A DNA stretch of 64,000 nt from Peribacillus simplex NBRC 15720 = DSM 1321 (GTDB lineage: Bacteria; Bacillota; Bacilli; Bacillales; DSM-1321): positions 3,800,001 to 3,864,000 of the forward strand of contig NZ_CP017704.1 in assembly GCF_002243645.1 (NCBI RefSeq), read 5' to 3'. The notes beneath the pieces are model-generated. The model was not told where the DNA came from. It ran no database searches and saw only the letters and a program-made list of their open reading frames with translations. This document shows positions 52,549 to 61,302 of this stretch, in pieces; position 1 is the stretch's first letter, and each line of letters begins with the position of its first letter. The position numbers were made by a program, and so were the translations under genes.

Positions 52549-53826
52549 TTATGCGACCACTTCACGCTCATTTTTGAATTTTTCATATTGTTTTTCTGAC
52601 ATGATTTTCTTGAGTATTTGTACAACTTCCCAAACTTCTGCGTAGGAAGTATATAGTGCAACCGGAGCGAGACGAATGATGTTAGGTGCTCGGAAATCTG
52701 GAATGACACCGTTCTCTTTCAAGGCCTTACATATCCGTGCAGCTTCTTTATGCTCAAGGCTTACATGACCTCCGCGGCGTATGTCTTCTCTAGGAGTTCC
52801 AATGAAAAATCCCATGTCTTCCAATTCGAATTCAACTAAATCCATTAAATATTGATTGATTTTAAGGGATTTTTCGCGAATATTCTCAATTCCAGCTTCA
52901 ATAAAAATGTCCAAAGACCCAATCAAAGGTGCACAACTTAACACATGGGGCGTGCCAATTTGATATGCGCCTGCTGATTCAGCTGGTGTTAAGGTATGTT
53001 CCATATCGAATTGTTTATCTTTTTTGGAGCCGAACCATCCAGCCAATCCAGGCATCGTGCCAAAATGTTTTCGATTTACATATAAACCGCCAACACCGCC
53101 AGGACCGCCATTTAAATGTTTATAATTGCACCAATACGCAAAATCCACATCCCATTCGCTGAATGAATGCGGGATCGCACCGATAGAATGGCATCCGTCA
53201 AATCCGATCACTATACCTCTTTTATGAGCTTCCTCAGTTAATCGTTTCATATCCAATATTTGACCGCTGCGATACAGGACTGTTGGCAAGATGATCAAAG
53301 CGATGTCATCGGTCATTGCTTCGATAATGTCATCCTCTTCAAGAAATCTTCCATCGCGGCTTTTCACGCGGATTAGATCGGTTTCCGGATCGTATCCATG
53401 TGTACGCAGCTGACTTTGAAGAGCATAAATGTCAGTCGGAAAGGTTAATTCATCTGCTAAAATTTTTGTCCGCATTCCTTCAGGCTTATAAAAAGTAGCT
53501 ACAAGTTGATGCAGATTTACAGTTGTGGAGCCGGTTACGATAACTTCCTCAGGAGAAGCTCCGACCAAATGGGCCATTTTCGCGCCCAATTTCTCAGCCA
53601 TGAAAAACCATGGGTGATTACCTTGTGTCCATCCATCAATCCCATGCTCCTTCCAATCTTCCAAAGATTCCAAAAGAGTGCGTTCAGCCCTTTTCGAAAG
53701 AAGCCCCAATGAGTTTCCATCCATATAGATGGAATCCGGCTTTAAATAAAACTCTTCTCGAAAACCTTTAAGCGCATCATTCTCATCCATTTGTTTAGCG
53801 TGATCCAATGTGTATTCAGAAACCAT
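52549..53826 (-). CDS. kynU: Kynureninase
   Basis: 425 residues, fold-type I PLP enzyme. It splits kynurenine to anthranilate and alanine. Seen: [44 protein letters not shown] and the Lys-bearing [19 protein letters not shown], the Schiff-base motif of kynureninases. The start chosen is ATG 53826 (MVSEYTLD), six bases after AGGAGG; an ATG at 53832 is too close. It is the first gene of the kyn operon, and its promoter carries a palindrome over the -35. Anthranilate could feed tryptophan synthesis or be excreted. Confidence 0.95.
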   Translation of the reverse strand: MVSEYTLDHAKQMDENDALKGFREEFYLKPDSIYMDGNSLGLLSKRAERTLLESLEDWKEHGIDGWTQGNHPWFFMAEKLGAKMAHLVGASPEEVIVTGSTTVNLHQLVATFYKPEGMRTKILADELTFPTDIYALQSQLRTHGYDPETDLIRVKSRDGRFLEEDDIIEAMTDDIALIILPTVLYRSGQILDMKRLTEEAHKRGIVIGFDGCHSIGAIPHSFSEWDVDFAYWCNYKHLNGGPGGVGGLYVNRKHFGTMPGLAGWFGSKKDKQFDMEHTLTPAESAGAYQIGTPHVLSCAPLIGSLDIFIEAGIENIREKSLKINQYLMDLVEFELEDMGFFIGTPREDIRRGGHVSLEHKEAARICKALKENGVIPDFRAPNIIRLAPVALYTSYAEVWEVVQILKKIMSEKQYEKFKNEREVVA

Positions 53827-53867
53827 AATCATCCTCCTATATGAGTATTCTAAATAATTCTAGGAGA

Positions 53868-53897
53868 ATCGTACCAAAGAATATGACACGGTGTCAA
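53868..53897 (-). promoter_or_regulatory. kynU promoter with operator palindrome on the -35
   Basis: On the minus strand TTGACA (53892-53897), an 18-base spacer and TACGAT (53868-53873). TGACAC-G-GTGTCA (53884-53896), a perfect palindrome, overlaps the -35. Likely target of the divergent TetR protein. Confidence 0.7.
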
Positions 53898-53998
53898 TAA
53901 GTAATTCAGAAAATTATAAACATTAAATCTATCTTTCCAAGAAATGTTTTTTATTTTATGGAAATCCTTTATGCTAGAAGATAAGGGGAGGAATAAGC

Positions 53999-54613
53999 AT
54001 GGAGAATGGCAAAGTAGGGGATAAACGGCATTTACGCTCGATCATGACACGTCAAAAGTTATTAGAGGCTGCAAAGGCAATATTTCTTGAAGAAGGTTAT
54101 CAAGCTGCGCTTATTTCCCAAATGATCAAAAGGGCAAACATCGGATACGGAACGGCCTATGTTCATTTTAAAGGGAAAGAGGATCTGTTAATCGTATTAA
54201 TGGAGAATGTAATGGAGCAATTTTATGAAATTGCCGAGACCTCTTTCCTTCCAAAATCAAAAGACGAAGCAAAACATATCATAAACAGGCAAGCTAATGC
54301 TTTTTTGAAAATGGCAGAAGCTGAACGCAATATGATGCAAGTTTTTGAACAGGCCATTGGGATATCAACCATTATTTCAGATAAATGGAAAGCGATCCGC
54401 ATGAAGTTCATTCAGCGAATTTCAAAGGACGTCGCCTATGCACAGCACAATGGGCTGGCAAGAGCTGAACTGAACCATGAGCTTGTGGCAAGAGGATGGT
54501 TTTTCACAAATGAAATGTATCTGTGGGAAATTGTCCGAAATGAACATCAAAGCTCTGTCGAAGAAATTGCTCAAACCATCACCTCAGTTTACGCCGAAGG
54601 CTTGTATTTGTAG
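53999..54613 (+). CDS. TetR-family regulator, probable repressor of the kyn operon
   Basis: 204 residues. The DNA-binding domain reads MTRQKLLEAAKAIFLEEGYQ, then MIKRANIGYGTAYVHFKGKE, typical TetR. The C-terminal ligand domain is all helical (KMAEAERNMMQVFEQAIGIS). It is divergent from kynU across about 170 bases that hold one strong palindrome, so it probably represses the kyn genes until tryptophan or kynurenine binds. The start ATG 53999 follows GGGGAGGA. B. subtilis lacks this arrangement; other Bacillaceae use Lrp-type or TetR regulators here. Confidence 0.85.
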   Translation: MENGKVGDKRHLRSIMTRQKLLEAAKAIFLEEGYQAALISQMIKRANIGYGTAYVHFKGKEDLLIVLMENVMEQFYEIAETSFLPKSKDEAKHIINRQANAFLKMAEAERNMMQVFEQAIGISTIISDKWKAIRMKFIQRISKDVAYAQHNGLARAELNHELVARGWFFTNEMYLWEIVRNEHQSSVEEIAQTITSVYAEGLYL

Positions 54614-54632
54614 TGATAATAGCAGTTCACCA

Positions 54633-54670
54633 ATCTTCCGGTTATATACAATCGGAAGATTTAATTTTTA
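54633..54670 (+). terminator. Terminator of the TetR gene
   Basis: ATCTTCCG-gttatatacaat-CGGAAGAT followed by TTAATTTTT. Confidence 0.8.
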
Positions 54671-54725
54671 TTAAAGACTTCCCCACCTTATCGGAAAAAC
54701 TTCTTTCCGCCACTTATAACCCGCA

Positions 54726-54880
54726 AAAATTCACGAGAAAACCCCTCACGAGTAAAGCATCATAATTCACGAGTAAAACGCCAAAACTCACGAGTAAAGC
54801 AGAATTCACGAGTAAACGCCAAACTTACGAGTAAATCCGCCAAATTCACGAGTGAACCACCCAAATACACGATCAAAACG
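54726..54880. repeat. Degenerate tandem repeat of a CACGAGTAAA core
   Basis: Eight imperfect units of about 18-21 bases; their CACGAG/TACGAG/CACGAT cores begin at 54732, 54747, 54768, 54789, 54807, 54826, 54847 and 54868. A typical unit is AATTCACGAGTAAAACGCCA. The array lies just upstream of the lia promoter region. One more unit lies after thrS at 347. It carries no protein frame of note. Confidence 0.85.
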
Positions 54881-54904
54881 CCCTCATTAGCGTGGAACTT
54901 ACAG

Positions 54905-54960
54905 CGACTACGCCTTAAGTCTTACTAGAAAATATAGCTAAGGCTCATTATACGAACTTG
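54905..54960 (+). promoter_or_regulatory. Candidate LiaR-controlled liaI promoter
   Basis: GACT-acgcctta-AGTC (54908-54923) is an inverted repeat just upstream of a promoter with a poor -35 and TATACG as -10 (near 54950). A weak -35 with an upstream activator palindrome is what a LiaR-activated promoter would show. Spacing and consensus not verified. Confidence 0.45.
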
Positions 54961-55003
54961 TAAAAGTAGATAAGATATAAACATAGAAAGGAGGACGAAA
55001 ACA

Positions 55004-55351
55004 ATGAAGAAATTTGGTTTATTTATTGTAGGACTGATCGCACTTTTCCTGTTACTGGCGAATGTGGGTCCACTGATCAGCCTGGCGATTTGCTTGGCGA
55101 TCCTATACTTCGGATTCAAGCAGTTCATGAAGTCCGAATCGACAGGGGCGAAGATTGCGTGGGGATCAGTCTCCATTATCGTGCTGATCGTTTCTATTTC
55201 CCATATCCCGGCAATATTGGGACTGGTGGCAGCTTATGTTCTTTACCTGGTTTATAAAAAATGGAATGAAAATGATGAAAGTGCATCATCTAAAGAAAAT
55301 GACCCATTCTCAAATTTTGAAAGAGAGTGGAAAGAGTTGAATAAGAACTAA
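55004..55351 (+). CDS. liaI: LiaI-like membrane protein
   Basis: 115 residues. Three or four hydrophobic segments (about 4-20, 22-42, 50-66 and 68-84) and a charged cytoplasmic tail with DPFSNFEREWKEL. In B. subtilis LiaI is the membrane anchor that recruits LiaH rings to damaged membrane. The start ATG 55004 follows AAAGGAGGACG. It is 19 bases before liaH, and the order liaI-liaH-liaF-liaS-liaR supports the name. Sequence conservation of LiaI is low, so the call rests largely on context and topology. Confidence 0.82.
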   Translation: MKKFGLFIVGLIALFLLLANVGPLISLAICLAILYFGFKQFMKSESTGAKIAWGSVSIIVLIVSISHIPAILGLVAAYVLYLVYKKWNENDESASSKENDPFSNFEREWKELNKN

Positions 55352-55370
55352 TAGAAGGGATGTAATTGGA

Positions 55371-56006
55371 ATGGGTAATTTATTTTCAAGAATGAAACAA
55401 ACGATTTCAGCGGATTTTCACGATTTGTTGGATAAAAAGGAGCAAAAAAATCCAATTGGAATGTTAAATCAATATTTGCGTCAATGTGAGCAGGAGACAG
55501 AAAAGGTCGGTAAGCTGCTTGAACGTCAATATCTTTTGAAAGAAGAGTTTATGCGTGAATATAATCAAGCGCAACATCTAGCTGAAAAACGTAAGCATCA
55601 GGCTGAGATTGCTAAGCAGTCGGGAGAGACAGAGTTAATGGAATTTGCTATAAAGGAAAGCCTGCACTATGAAGATCGGGCGCTAAGTTTGAAGGAGGCG
55701 CATAAAAGTGCAGAGGTTCAGCTGGCTGAACTGGAGCGGAAATATGAAGAAATGAAGCATAAGCTGAAGGATATGCATCTAAAGAGGCTGGAACTGATGG
55801 GCAGGGAAAATATTGCCCGGGCAAACAACAGGATCAATCGGGTTTTGGACGGAGGCAGTTCCGAAGCCAAACCGGTAGCGATGTTTGAAGAAATGGAGCA
55901 TTATATCGATCGCATCGAGCACCAGGTCCATACTGATTATAATCGGCATACGATCGATGCCAGGATTGTCCAGCTTGAAAAAGAATTGGAACAGAAAGAA
56001 GCGTAA
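55371..56006 (+). CDS. liaH: PspA/IM30-family protein LiaH
   Basis: 211 residues, almost entirely coiled coil. The N terminus NLFSRMKQTISADFHDLLDK and the segments QYLRQCEQETEKVGKLLERQ and AEVQLAELERKYEEMKHKLK identify the phage-shock protein A/IM30 family. LiaH forms large rings that bind and protect stressed membrane. The start ATG 55371 follows GAAGGGATG. It is followed by a long perfect-stem hairpin before liaF, which could limit read-through, as known between the first two and later lia genes in B. subtilis. Confidence 0.92.
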   Translation: MGNLFSRMKQTISADFHDLLDKKEQKNPIGMLNQYLRQCEQETEKVGKLLERQYLLKEEFMREYNQAQHLAEKRKHQAEIAKQSGETELMEFAIKESLHYEDRALSLKEAHKSAEVQLAELERKYEEMKHKLKDMHLKRLELMGRENIARANNRINRVLDGGSSEAKPVAMFEEMEHYIDRIEHQVHTDYNRHTIDARIVQLEKELEQKEA

Positions 56007-56090
56007 TGGTTTTTTAAGGCATTGCTGTTACCCCCTGGCCTTTTGGAATGGAGGGCGGGGGAAAACAGGCTGTCAGAACGTGATAATTTC

Positions 56091-56138
56091 ATGGTATTCT
56101 TAAAAGGCACGGGTTCCTGTGCCTTTTAAGAATATCAT
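56091..56138 (+). promoter_or_regulatory. Long stem-loop between liaH and liaF
   Basis: ATGGTATTCTTAAAAGGCAC-gggttcct-GTGCCTTTTAAGAATATCAT forms a 20-bp stem with one G-U pair and no T run. It would lower or process transcription into liaFSR, leaving liaIH in excess. Confidence 0.75.
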
Positions 56139-56163
56139 GATCATATACAAGGGAGGCGAACCG

Positions 56164-56910
56164 ATGTTGAACAAGATGAAGACGGACTATATGGGATGGA
56201 TACTTCTCATCGGAGTCGTCCTGCTTTTTTTAGAGATTTCATTTACTGGTGGAGGTCTCCTTTTTTCCCTCGCTTTTTCAATAGGATGTATCTATTTAGG
56301 CAGGAAATTCACAAAACGGACAATCGGGAAAATCATATTTTTTATAGGTTTGATTTCCCTTATCATCACTGTCTTGAATATGTTCGTCTTTCGATTTTTC
56401 CTAATGGCAATCCTCATTTATCTTTTGCTTTTATATTATCAGTCCAAAAAGAATCCTGATTGGGTCAGTCCGATTTTAACCAATGATGATTCGGATGAAG
56501 AAAAGATCAATAAGGAACAATTGCTGAAAACCGATTACCTTTTTAAAAATAAGTTGTTCGGTCATCAACAAACGGCCGAGCATGTATATGAATGGAATTC
56601 CGTGAATGTTCAGGGCGGGGTCGGTGATACGGTTATCGATTTAAGCAAAACGATTTTACCGAAAGGCGACGCTGTCATTTCCATCAGGAATATCATTGGC
56701 AATATCACTGTGCTTGTACCGTACGGCATCGAAATCAGGGTCCATCATTCTGTCATTGCTGGCAGAGCGCGGATTTTTGAAAATAAGCTTGAATCCAGGG
56801 TCTTTAATCAAATTTATTCCTACCAAACGGAAGGGTTCAATGAAACGGATCACAAGGTTCATATCATCACTTCAATCTTAGTTGGGGATTTAGAGGTGAA
56901 GCGGATATGA
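56164..56910 (+). CDS. liaF: LiaF-like membrane regulator
   Basis: 248 residues. Three to four hydrophobic segments (about 8-100) precede a soluble C-terminal domain with NSVNVQGGVGDTVIDLSKT, LVPYGIEIRVHHSVIAGRA and [15 protein letters not shown], the DUF2154 domain of LiaF. LiaF inhibits LiaS in the absence of stress. The start chosen is ATG 56164 (MLNKMKTD) after AAGGGAGGCG. It overlaps liaS by four bases (ATGA). LiaG, present in B. subtilis between liaH and liaF, is absent. Confidence 0.9.
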   Translation: MLNKMKTDYMGWILLIGVVLLFLEISFTGGGLLFSLAFSIGCIYLGRKFTKRTIGKIIFFIGLISLIITVLNMFVFRFFLMAILIYLLLLYYQSKKNPDWVSPILTNDDSDEEKINKEQLLKTDYLFKNKLFGHQQTAEHVYEWNSVNVQGGVGDTVIDLSKTILPKGDAVISIRNIIGNITVLVPYGIEIRVHHSVIAGRARIFENKLESRVFNQIYSYQTEGFNETDHKVHIITSILVGDLEVKRI

Positions 56911-57953
56911 GTATACTGACACGGCAGATATTGACTGCCCTTGGTGTTGCTTTCGTTATTTCCCTCATCTTGCCGGCGGCGGTTTTCTTCATCTTTCCTT
57001 TATCCGACTGGAGCTTATTGTGGGAGAAAGTGGTCATGGGATTACCCTTCGTCATATTCCTGCCAAGCCTGGTCATGACGGTAGGGCTGATTTATGGAGT
57101 CGTTTCGGGAATGTTTTGGAAGAGGCAGCTGGAAAGGGTGGATGAAGGGCTGTATTTACTTGAACAGGGACGCTTACCTTCACAACAGGAGACGTATCCG
57201 GTCCAAGAGATGGCTAAAATGGTGGAACGGATGCAACTGATCCATAAGCAAATAAATGAGCAGACAAAATTATCACAAAAAATGGCGAATGAAAAGGCCA
57301 TTGATCAGGAGAAACAGATCCAGGAAATCGTCTCCCAGGAACGAAACCGTTTGGCGCGGGAACTGCATGATTCTGTGAGCCAGCAATTGTTTGCCGCTTC
57401 GATGTTCATGTCGGCCATCACCGAATCTCAATCCGATATGGAAAAAACGGAAATGAAGCAATTCAAGGTAGTGGAAGAAATGATCCATCAATCCCAGCTT
57501 GAGATGAGGGCGCTATTGCTTCACTTGAGACCTGTCGCATTAAAGGGAAAATCTTTACATGAAGGAATGAAAGAGCTCCTTTTGGAATTGGCCCAAAAAG
57601 TGACGATGGATATAAATTGGAAGATGGAGCCTGTCACTCTGGATAAGGGGATTGAGGACCATCTGTTTCGGATTTTACAAGAATCGATTTCAAATACACT
57701 AAGACATGCAAAAGCGAACTCGCTTGAAGTGCTATTGATCGTTCGTGATGGGCTGATCATTTTAAGGATAACGGATGACGGCATCGGTTTTAACGTCGAG
57801 GAGTCGAAAACGGGATCATATGGTTTGCAAAACATGCATGAACGGGCTGTTGAATTAGGCGGAACGATGCAACTTGTAAGCGTTCCGAATAAAGGAACGA
57901 AACTTGAAGTGAAAATCCCATTATTAAATGCTGGAGGTGATCATGATGATTAA
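56907..57953 (+). CDS. liaS: Sensor histidine kinase LiaS
   Basis: 348 residues. Two membrane helices (about 10-32 and 45-70) with a very short outside loop, an intramembrane-sensing type, then a HAMP-like linker. Next come the HisKA_3 region with the phospho-acceptor in [18 protein letters not shown] and an ATPase domain with the N box [20 protein letters not shown] and ITDDGIGFN. LiaS phosphorylates LiaR after cell-wall antibiotics disturb the lipid II cycle. It overlaps liaF by four bases and liaR by eight. The start ATG 56907 follows GAGGTGAAG. Confidence 0.94.
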   Translation: MSILTRQILTALGVAFVISLILPAAVFFIFPLSDWSLLWEKVVMGLPFVIFLPSLVMTVGLIYGVVSGMFWKRQLERVDEGLYLLEQGRLPSQQETYPVQEMAKMVERMQLIHKQINEQTKLSQKMANEKAIDQEKQIQEIVSQERNRLARELHDSVSQQLFAASMFMSAITESQSDMEKTEMKQFKVVEEMIHQSQLEMRALLLHLRPVALKGKSLHEGMKELLLELAQKVTMDINWKMEPVTLDKGIEDHLFRILQESISNTLRHAKANSLEVLLIVRDGLIILRITDDGIGFNVEESKTGSYGLQNMHERAVELGGTMQLVSVPNKGTKLEVKIPLLNAGGDHDD

Positions 57954-58587
57954 AGTATTATTTGTCGATGACCATGAAATGGTAAGGATAGGGGTATCGG
58001 CTTATTTATCCGCACAGTCGGATATCGAAGTGATCGGGGAAGCGGACAATGGCTTGAAAGCTGTCGAACTGGCAATGGAATTGCGTCCAGATATCATTTT
58101 GATGGATTTGGTGATGCCGGAAATGGACGGCATAGAAGCGACGAAACGAATTATCGAAAAATGGCCAGAAGCAAAGATCATCATTGTGACAAGCTTCCTG
58201 GATGATGAAAAAGTGTACCCGGCATTGGAAGCCGGAGCGACGAGCTATATGTTGAAAACATCAAAGGCCAGCGAGATTGCGAGAGCCGTTCGTTCAACTT
58301 TCAAGGGACAAAGCGTACTTGAACCTGAAGTGACGGGAAAAATGATGGAAAAGCTGCGTCGCCCAAAGGTTACCCAGCTTCATGATCAATTGACAAACCG
58401 CGAAATGGAAATTTTGCTGCTGATGACACAAGGAAAAACGAATCAGGAAATTGCGGATGAACTATACATAGCCCTGAAAACAGCTAAAGTACATGTCAGC
58501 AATATTTTAAGTAAGCTTGCCGTGCAGGACCGCACGCAAGCAGTGATTTACGCATTTAAGCATTCGCTCGTTCAAGAAGAAGAGTAA
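57946..58587 (+). CDS. liaR: Response regulator LiaR
   Basis: 213 residues, NarL/LuxR-type. Receiver: [16 protein letters not shown], phosphorylated Asp in [15 protein letters not shown], and the Lys in [15 protein letters not shown]-binding helix-turn-helix: [20 protein letters not shown], then [20 protein letters not shown]. It activates liaI when phosphorylated. Start chosen: ATG 57946, eight bases after GGAGG, matching the B. subtilis N terminus MIRVLLIDDHEMVR; ATG 57943 is equally readable. Confidence 0.94.
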   Translation: MIKVLFVDDHEMVRIGVSAYLSAQSDIEVIGEADNGLKAVELAMELRPDIILMDLVMPEMDGIEATKRIIEKWPEAKIIIVTSFLDDEKVYPALEAGATSYMLKTSKASEIARAVRSTFKGQSVLEPEVTGKMMEKLRRPKVTQLHDQLTNREMEILLLMTQGKTNQEIADELYIALKTAKVHVSNILSKLAVQDRTQAVIYAFKHSLVQEEE

Positions 58588-58659
58588 AGAGTGTCTATTT
58601 ACGAAAAGATGAAAGTTTGTTATATTTAGGGAATTATCCCATCCTGTAAAAGTTCTTTC

Positions 58660-58686
58660 AAGGTTGCTGATTGCAGCCTTTTTTTT
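58660..58686 (+). terminator. Terminator of the lia operon
   Basis: AAGGTTGC-tgatt-GCAGCCTT with eight T. Confidence 0.85.
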
Positions 58687-58721
58687 ACGGATAACGGGAA
58701 AGTAGGCAGAAAGCGGGTGAA

Positions 58722-59024
58722 ATGATGTTAAGAGTTATCTTAGAATTATTTCGTATAATCACCATTATTTTTGTTATTGGTATGATAATGGGGTTCATCA
58801 TTAATTCCATCTATGCGATTTTTGGTATAACCGTAGAGAATACCACGGGCGGATGGATTGTTGGTATGGCAATTTTTCCATTACTTTATGTACTCTATAA
58901 AAACCGCCTTCAATTTTCTGGGTTCTATAAAAAGGGCGGACAAGTAAAACTCTCAAACAGGACAACTACTATATTGTTTTGCTTCTCTGTGCTAATGTTA
59001 ACGGTTGCCCCTTTCTTTAGCTAA
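58722..59024 (+). CDS. Small membrane protein, unknown
   Basis: 100 residues, family not recognised. Three hydrophobic segments (about 9-33, 43-60 and 84-99) and a basic loop, YKNRLQFSGFYKKGGQVKLS, between the second and third. The start is one of two adjacent ATGs (58722 or 58725) after AGCGGGTGA. A bidirectional terminator follows. It lies just after the lia operon but behind its terminator. Confidence 0.7.
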   Translation: MMLRVILELFRIITIIFVIGMIMGFIINSIYAIFGITVENTTGGWIVGMAIFPLLYVLYKNRLQFSGFYKKGGQVKLSNRTTTILFCFSVLMLTVAPFFS

Positions 59025-59032
59025 CGGAATGC

Positions 59033-59069
59033 AAAAAGAGCATGTTTTGATTAAAACATGCTCTTTTTT
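59033..59069. terminator. Bidirectional terminator
   Basis: AAAAAGAGCATGTTTT-gatt-AAAACATGCTCTTTTTT, between converging genes. Confidence 0.92.
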
Positions 59070-59084
59070 ATACAGTTTTTTGGA

Positions 59085-60248
59085 TTATACAGCGTCCTCT
59101 GCAGTATCGAGCCTCTTGCCATATATCCGATAAAGAACCAAAGCGAATACCATTCCTATGAAGGAGATGGAGGAGATGAACAGGTAAAGGGTCTTGCCGC
59201 CGAAAGCCCCATATATGGCTCCGCCTATATAAGAAGCAATAATTCCCGAAACCCCGAAGAATAGCAGCGCCAGTACGGTCTGGCCTGTGGCACGCCATTC
59301 CACAGGAACGATCCGATACAGATATTGGATGGCTGCCGAGTAGAAAATCGGGAAAGTCAATAGCTGCATGACTTGCAAATAAGCTAATAGCTGTGGATCG
59401 GTAATCCAGGCAGAGACGAAATAACGGATAAAGAAAAACGCGGCTGCAAACGAAATGATGATGATTTCCTTACCCTTGCGCAACCACCAGAAGCTTAGGG
59501 CGAATACAACGATTTCACTTCCCGCCGCTAAGAACCAGGTCAAGCCTACAAGCTTGGCACTTCCTCCAAGTTCCCTGATATACACTCCGAGGAAAGTATC
59601 GTTCATCCTTGCTGGAACAGCACAGATAAAAACCAATAACAGAAAGAGAAGGGTCTCTTTATTGCTGAAAAAATGCTTAAGGCTGCTTAAGGTAACAGGT
59701 TTCCCTGAAACGGGCGCATCAGGCATCATCCAGCTGACAATGAAACTGATCAAACCTATGCCCGCAAAAAGGAAGGCAAGGCTGTTCGCTCCGAAATATG
59801 ACATAACATAGCCGGTGATCAGCGATATGACCGCATAACCCAATGCACCATATGTCCGGATGGAACCGTAACTGATCCCGGATTTCTCTGCAATCGTAAA
59901 ATTGAGGCTTTCCGTCAGGGGATCGATCGGCATCAGAAAGAAATATAGCAGCATGGCAAATAGGATAAGCTGAAGATAACTGCTTGAATCATAGAGGAAA
60001 TAACCGATTACGCTCGAGAAAAAGATGAGTAACAACAGGACTTTTCGTATAGTCCTTGTTTTGTCGCTGATCATTCCCCATAAAGGCTGGGTGATGAGGG
60101 TGACAAAACCACCTGTACCGATGATGAATCCGATTTGGGCTGGACGCAAACCTTGATCAGCCAGATAGACTGGGAGAAACGGAATGAAAATGGCAAGCAG
60201 TCCAAAATATAAAAAGTTAAAACTCTTTAATAATCGTAATGCTTTCAT
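59085..60248 (-). CDS. MFS transporter (YwbF/LacY-like)
   Basis: 387 residues, about twelve hydrophobic segments. The MFS_1-like branch is indicated by LKSFNFLYFGLLAIFIPFLP, motif A as QPLWGMISDKTRTIRK, and YGSIRTYGALGYAVISLITG in TM5. Members (YwbF, nucleoside and sugar symporters) take up small solutes with H+; substrate unknown. The C-terminal tail RIYGKRLDTAEDAV is cytoplasmic. The start ATG 60248 has only a weak site (ACGTGAGG about ten bases upstream). Transcribed alone, converging on the previous terminator. Confidence 0.87.
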   Translation of the reverse strand: MKALRLLKSFNFLYFGLLAIFIPFLPVYLADQGLRPAQIGFIIGTGGFVTLITQPLWGMISDKTRTIRKVLLLLIFFSSVIGYFLYDSSSYLQLILFAMLLYFFLMPIDPLTESLNFTIAEKSGISYGSIRTYGALGYAVISLITGYVMSYFGANSLAFLFAGIGLISFIVSWMMPDAPVSGKPVTLSSLKHFFSNKETLLFLLLVFICAVPARMNDTFLGVYIRELGGSAKLVGLTWFLAAGSEIVVFALSFWWLRKGKEIIIISFAAAFFFIRYFVSAWITDPQLLAYLQVMQLLTFPIFYSAAIQYLYRIVPVEWRATGQTVLALLFFGVSGIIASYIGGAIYGAFGGKTLYLFISSISFIGMVFALVLYRIYGKRLDTAEDAV

Positions 60249-60454
60249 AAAAAGTATGATACCTCACGTGTTCTATAGATTGGGGTGATTTCAACCTTGT
60301 TATTGTAACATTGATGACAGAATTTGAAAAAATAGTTTTAATATTTATGGAGAAATAGAATAATAGAGTTGTTTTACGGTTAAATTCCACTGTTTAAAAA
60401 TGGATGAAAATGATAGAATTAACACTTATTGTTAATTGTAGAGGGTGGTATTTA

Positions 60455-60688
60455 ATGGATCAAGACACTAACGTGATTCAAGAGTTGCAGGAATTGAAGC
60501 AAAAAGTCGGTCATATTGAAGACTTATTAACGGAGCAAGCCAATAAAAAGGAAAAAGCAGGACCATTTCGAATCTTCCTGGACGCAGTAGTCTCATTGCT
60601 ATTTGGATTAATTGTTGTAGGACCGGTTATAGTGATTGTCGTTGGGGTTCTGATGGTGGCTGCATCCTGGTTAGGGATGGTGTTTTAA
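60455..60688 (+). CDS. Small coiled-coil/membrane protein
   Basis: 77 residues, family not recognised. The N-terminal half is a charged coiled coil (NVIQELQELKQKVGHIEDLL), the C-terminal half a long hydrophobic segment (VSLLFGLIVVGPVIVIVVGV). This form resembles YvlC/DUF-type small envelope proteins. The start ATG 60455 (MDQDTN) follows AGAGGGTGG; a longer frame from 60404 has no site. Confidence 0.7.
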   Translation: MDQDTNVIQELQELKQKVGHIEDLLTEQANKKEKAGPFRIFLDAVVSLLFGLIVVGPVIVIVVGVLMVAASWLGMVF

Positions 60689-60942
60689 ACGATTAGGAGA
60701 GTCTAGGCTTTTATAAATAGATTGATTTGATTAGGCAAATAGGGGCTGTATTATTTGTTGGTTTTTTCCATTTAGAAGAGTTCTTAATAACTCTTTAGGT
60801 TCATGGCTAATCATCTTGAATAACTCTCCCCAGAGTACTTGCATCAACTTTATTTTAGATAGTATTTTACGGATTTCATATGGCTGGCTCAACACGATTT
60901 CCCATGATTTGTTTCTTTGAAAATATTATCCTAAGAAAGTTA

Positions 60943-61287
60943 TTGACAAATTTACTTTGAGTCCGTATAGTATGGGATATTATTAAAAATATTCAGATAT
61001 AATTTTTGAAACGCAATGATCAGGAGTAGTAAAAGCTCATTATTCGGTGAAGAGAGCTGCGGGTTGGTGCAACGCAGTCCAATGATACTTTGAACTTGCC
61101 TGGGAGTGGTAAAGCGAAAGATAGGAATTATTCTATTCTTTTGTTTTAACGATTGACCTTCGTTACAAGGTTTTTAAAGCAGGGTTCTTAAAAGAGCCAA
61201 TAAGAGTGGTACCGCGGTAAGCTTAAGGCATATCGTCTCTTTCTTCATTTGATTATGAAGGAAGAGACGATATGCTTTTTTTGATTT
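60943..61287 (+). ncRNA. T-box riboswitch with its promoter, probably leucine-specific
   Basis: Promoter TTGACA (60943-60948), 17-base spacer, TATAGT (60966-60971). The leader then shows stem I elements (AGTA near 61024, AGAGAGCTGCGGGTTGGTG, and GTCCAATGATACTTTGAACT running on into TGCCTGGGAG). The T-box core AAGAGTGGTACCGCGG lies at 61202-61217. A terminator GCATATCGTCTCTTTC...GAAGAGACGATATGC-TTTTTTT spans 61228-61282. In T-box leaders the codon after GAA in the specifier loop is read by the tRNA; here GAA-CTT-GCC gives CUU, leucine, followed by a purine. Uncharged tRNA-Leu should switch on the permease. The stretch 60689-60942 before the promoter shows no gene. Confidence 0.88.
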
Positions 61288-61302
61288 TGGGGAGGTAAGG
61301 AT

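Noticed and set aside
54726..54880. CRISPR array
   Set aside because: The repeat units abut with irregular 15-21 base periods and have no unique spacers; no cas genes are present.
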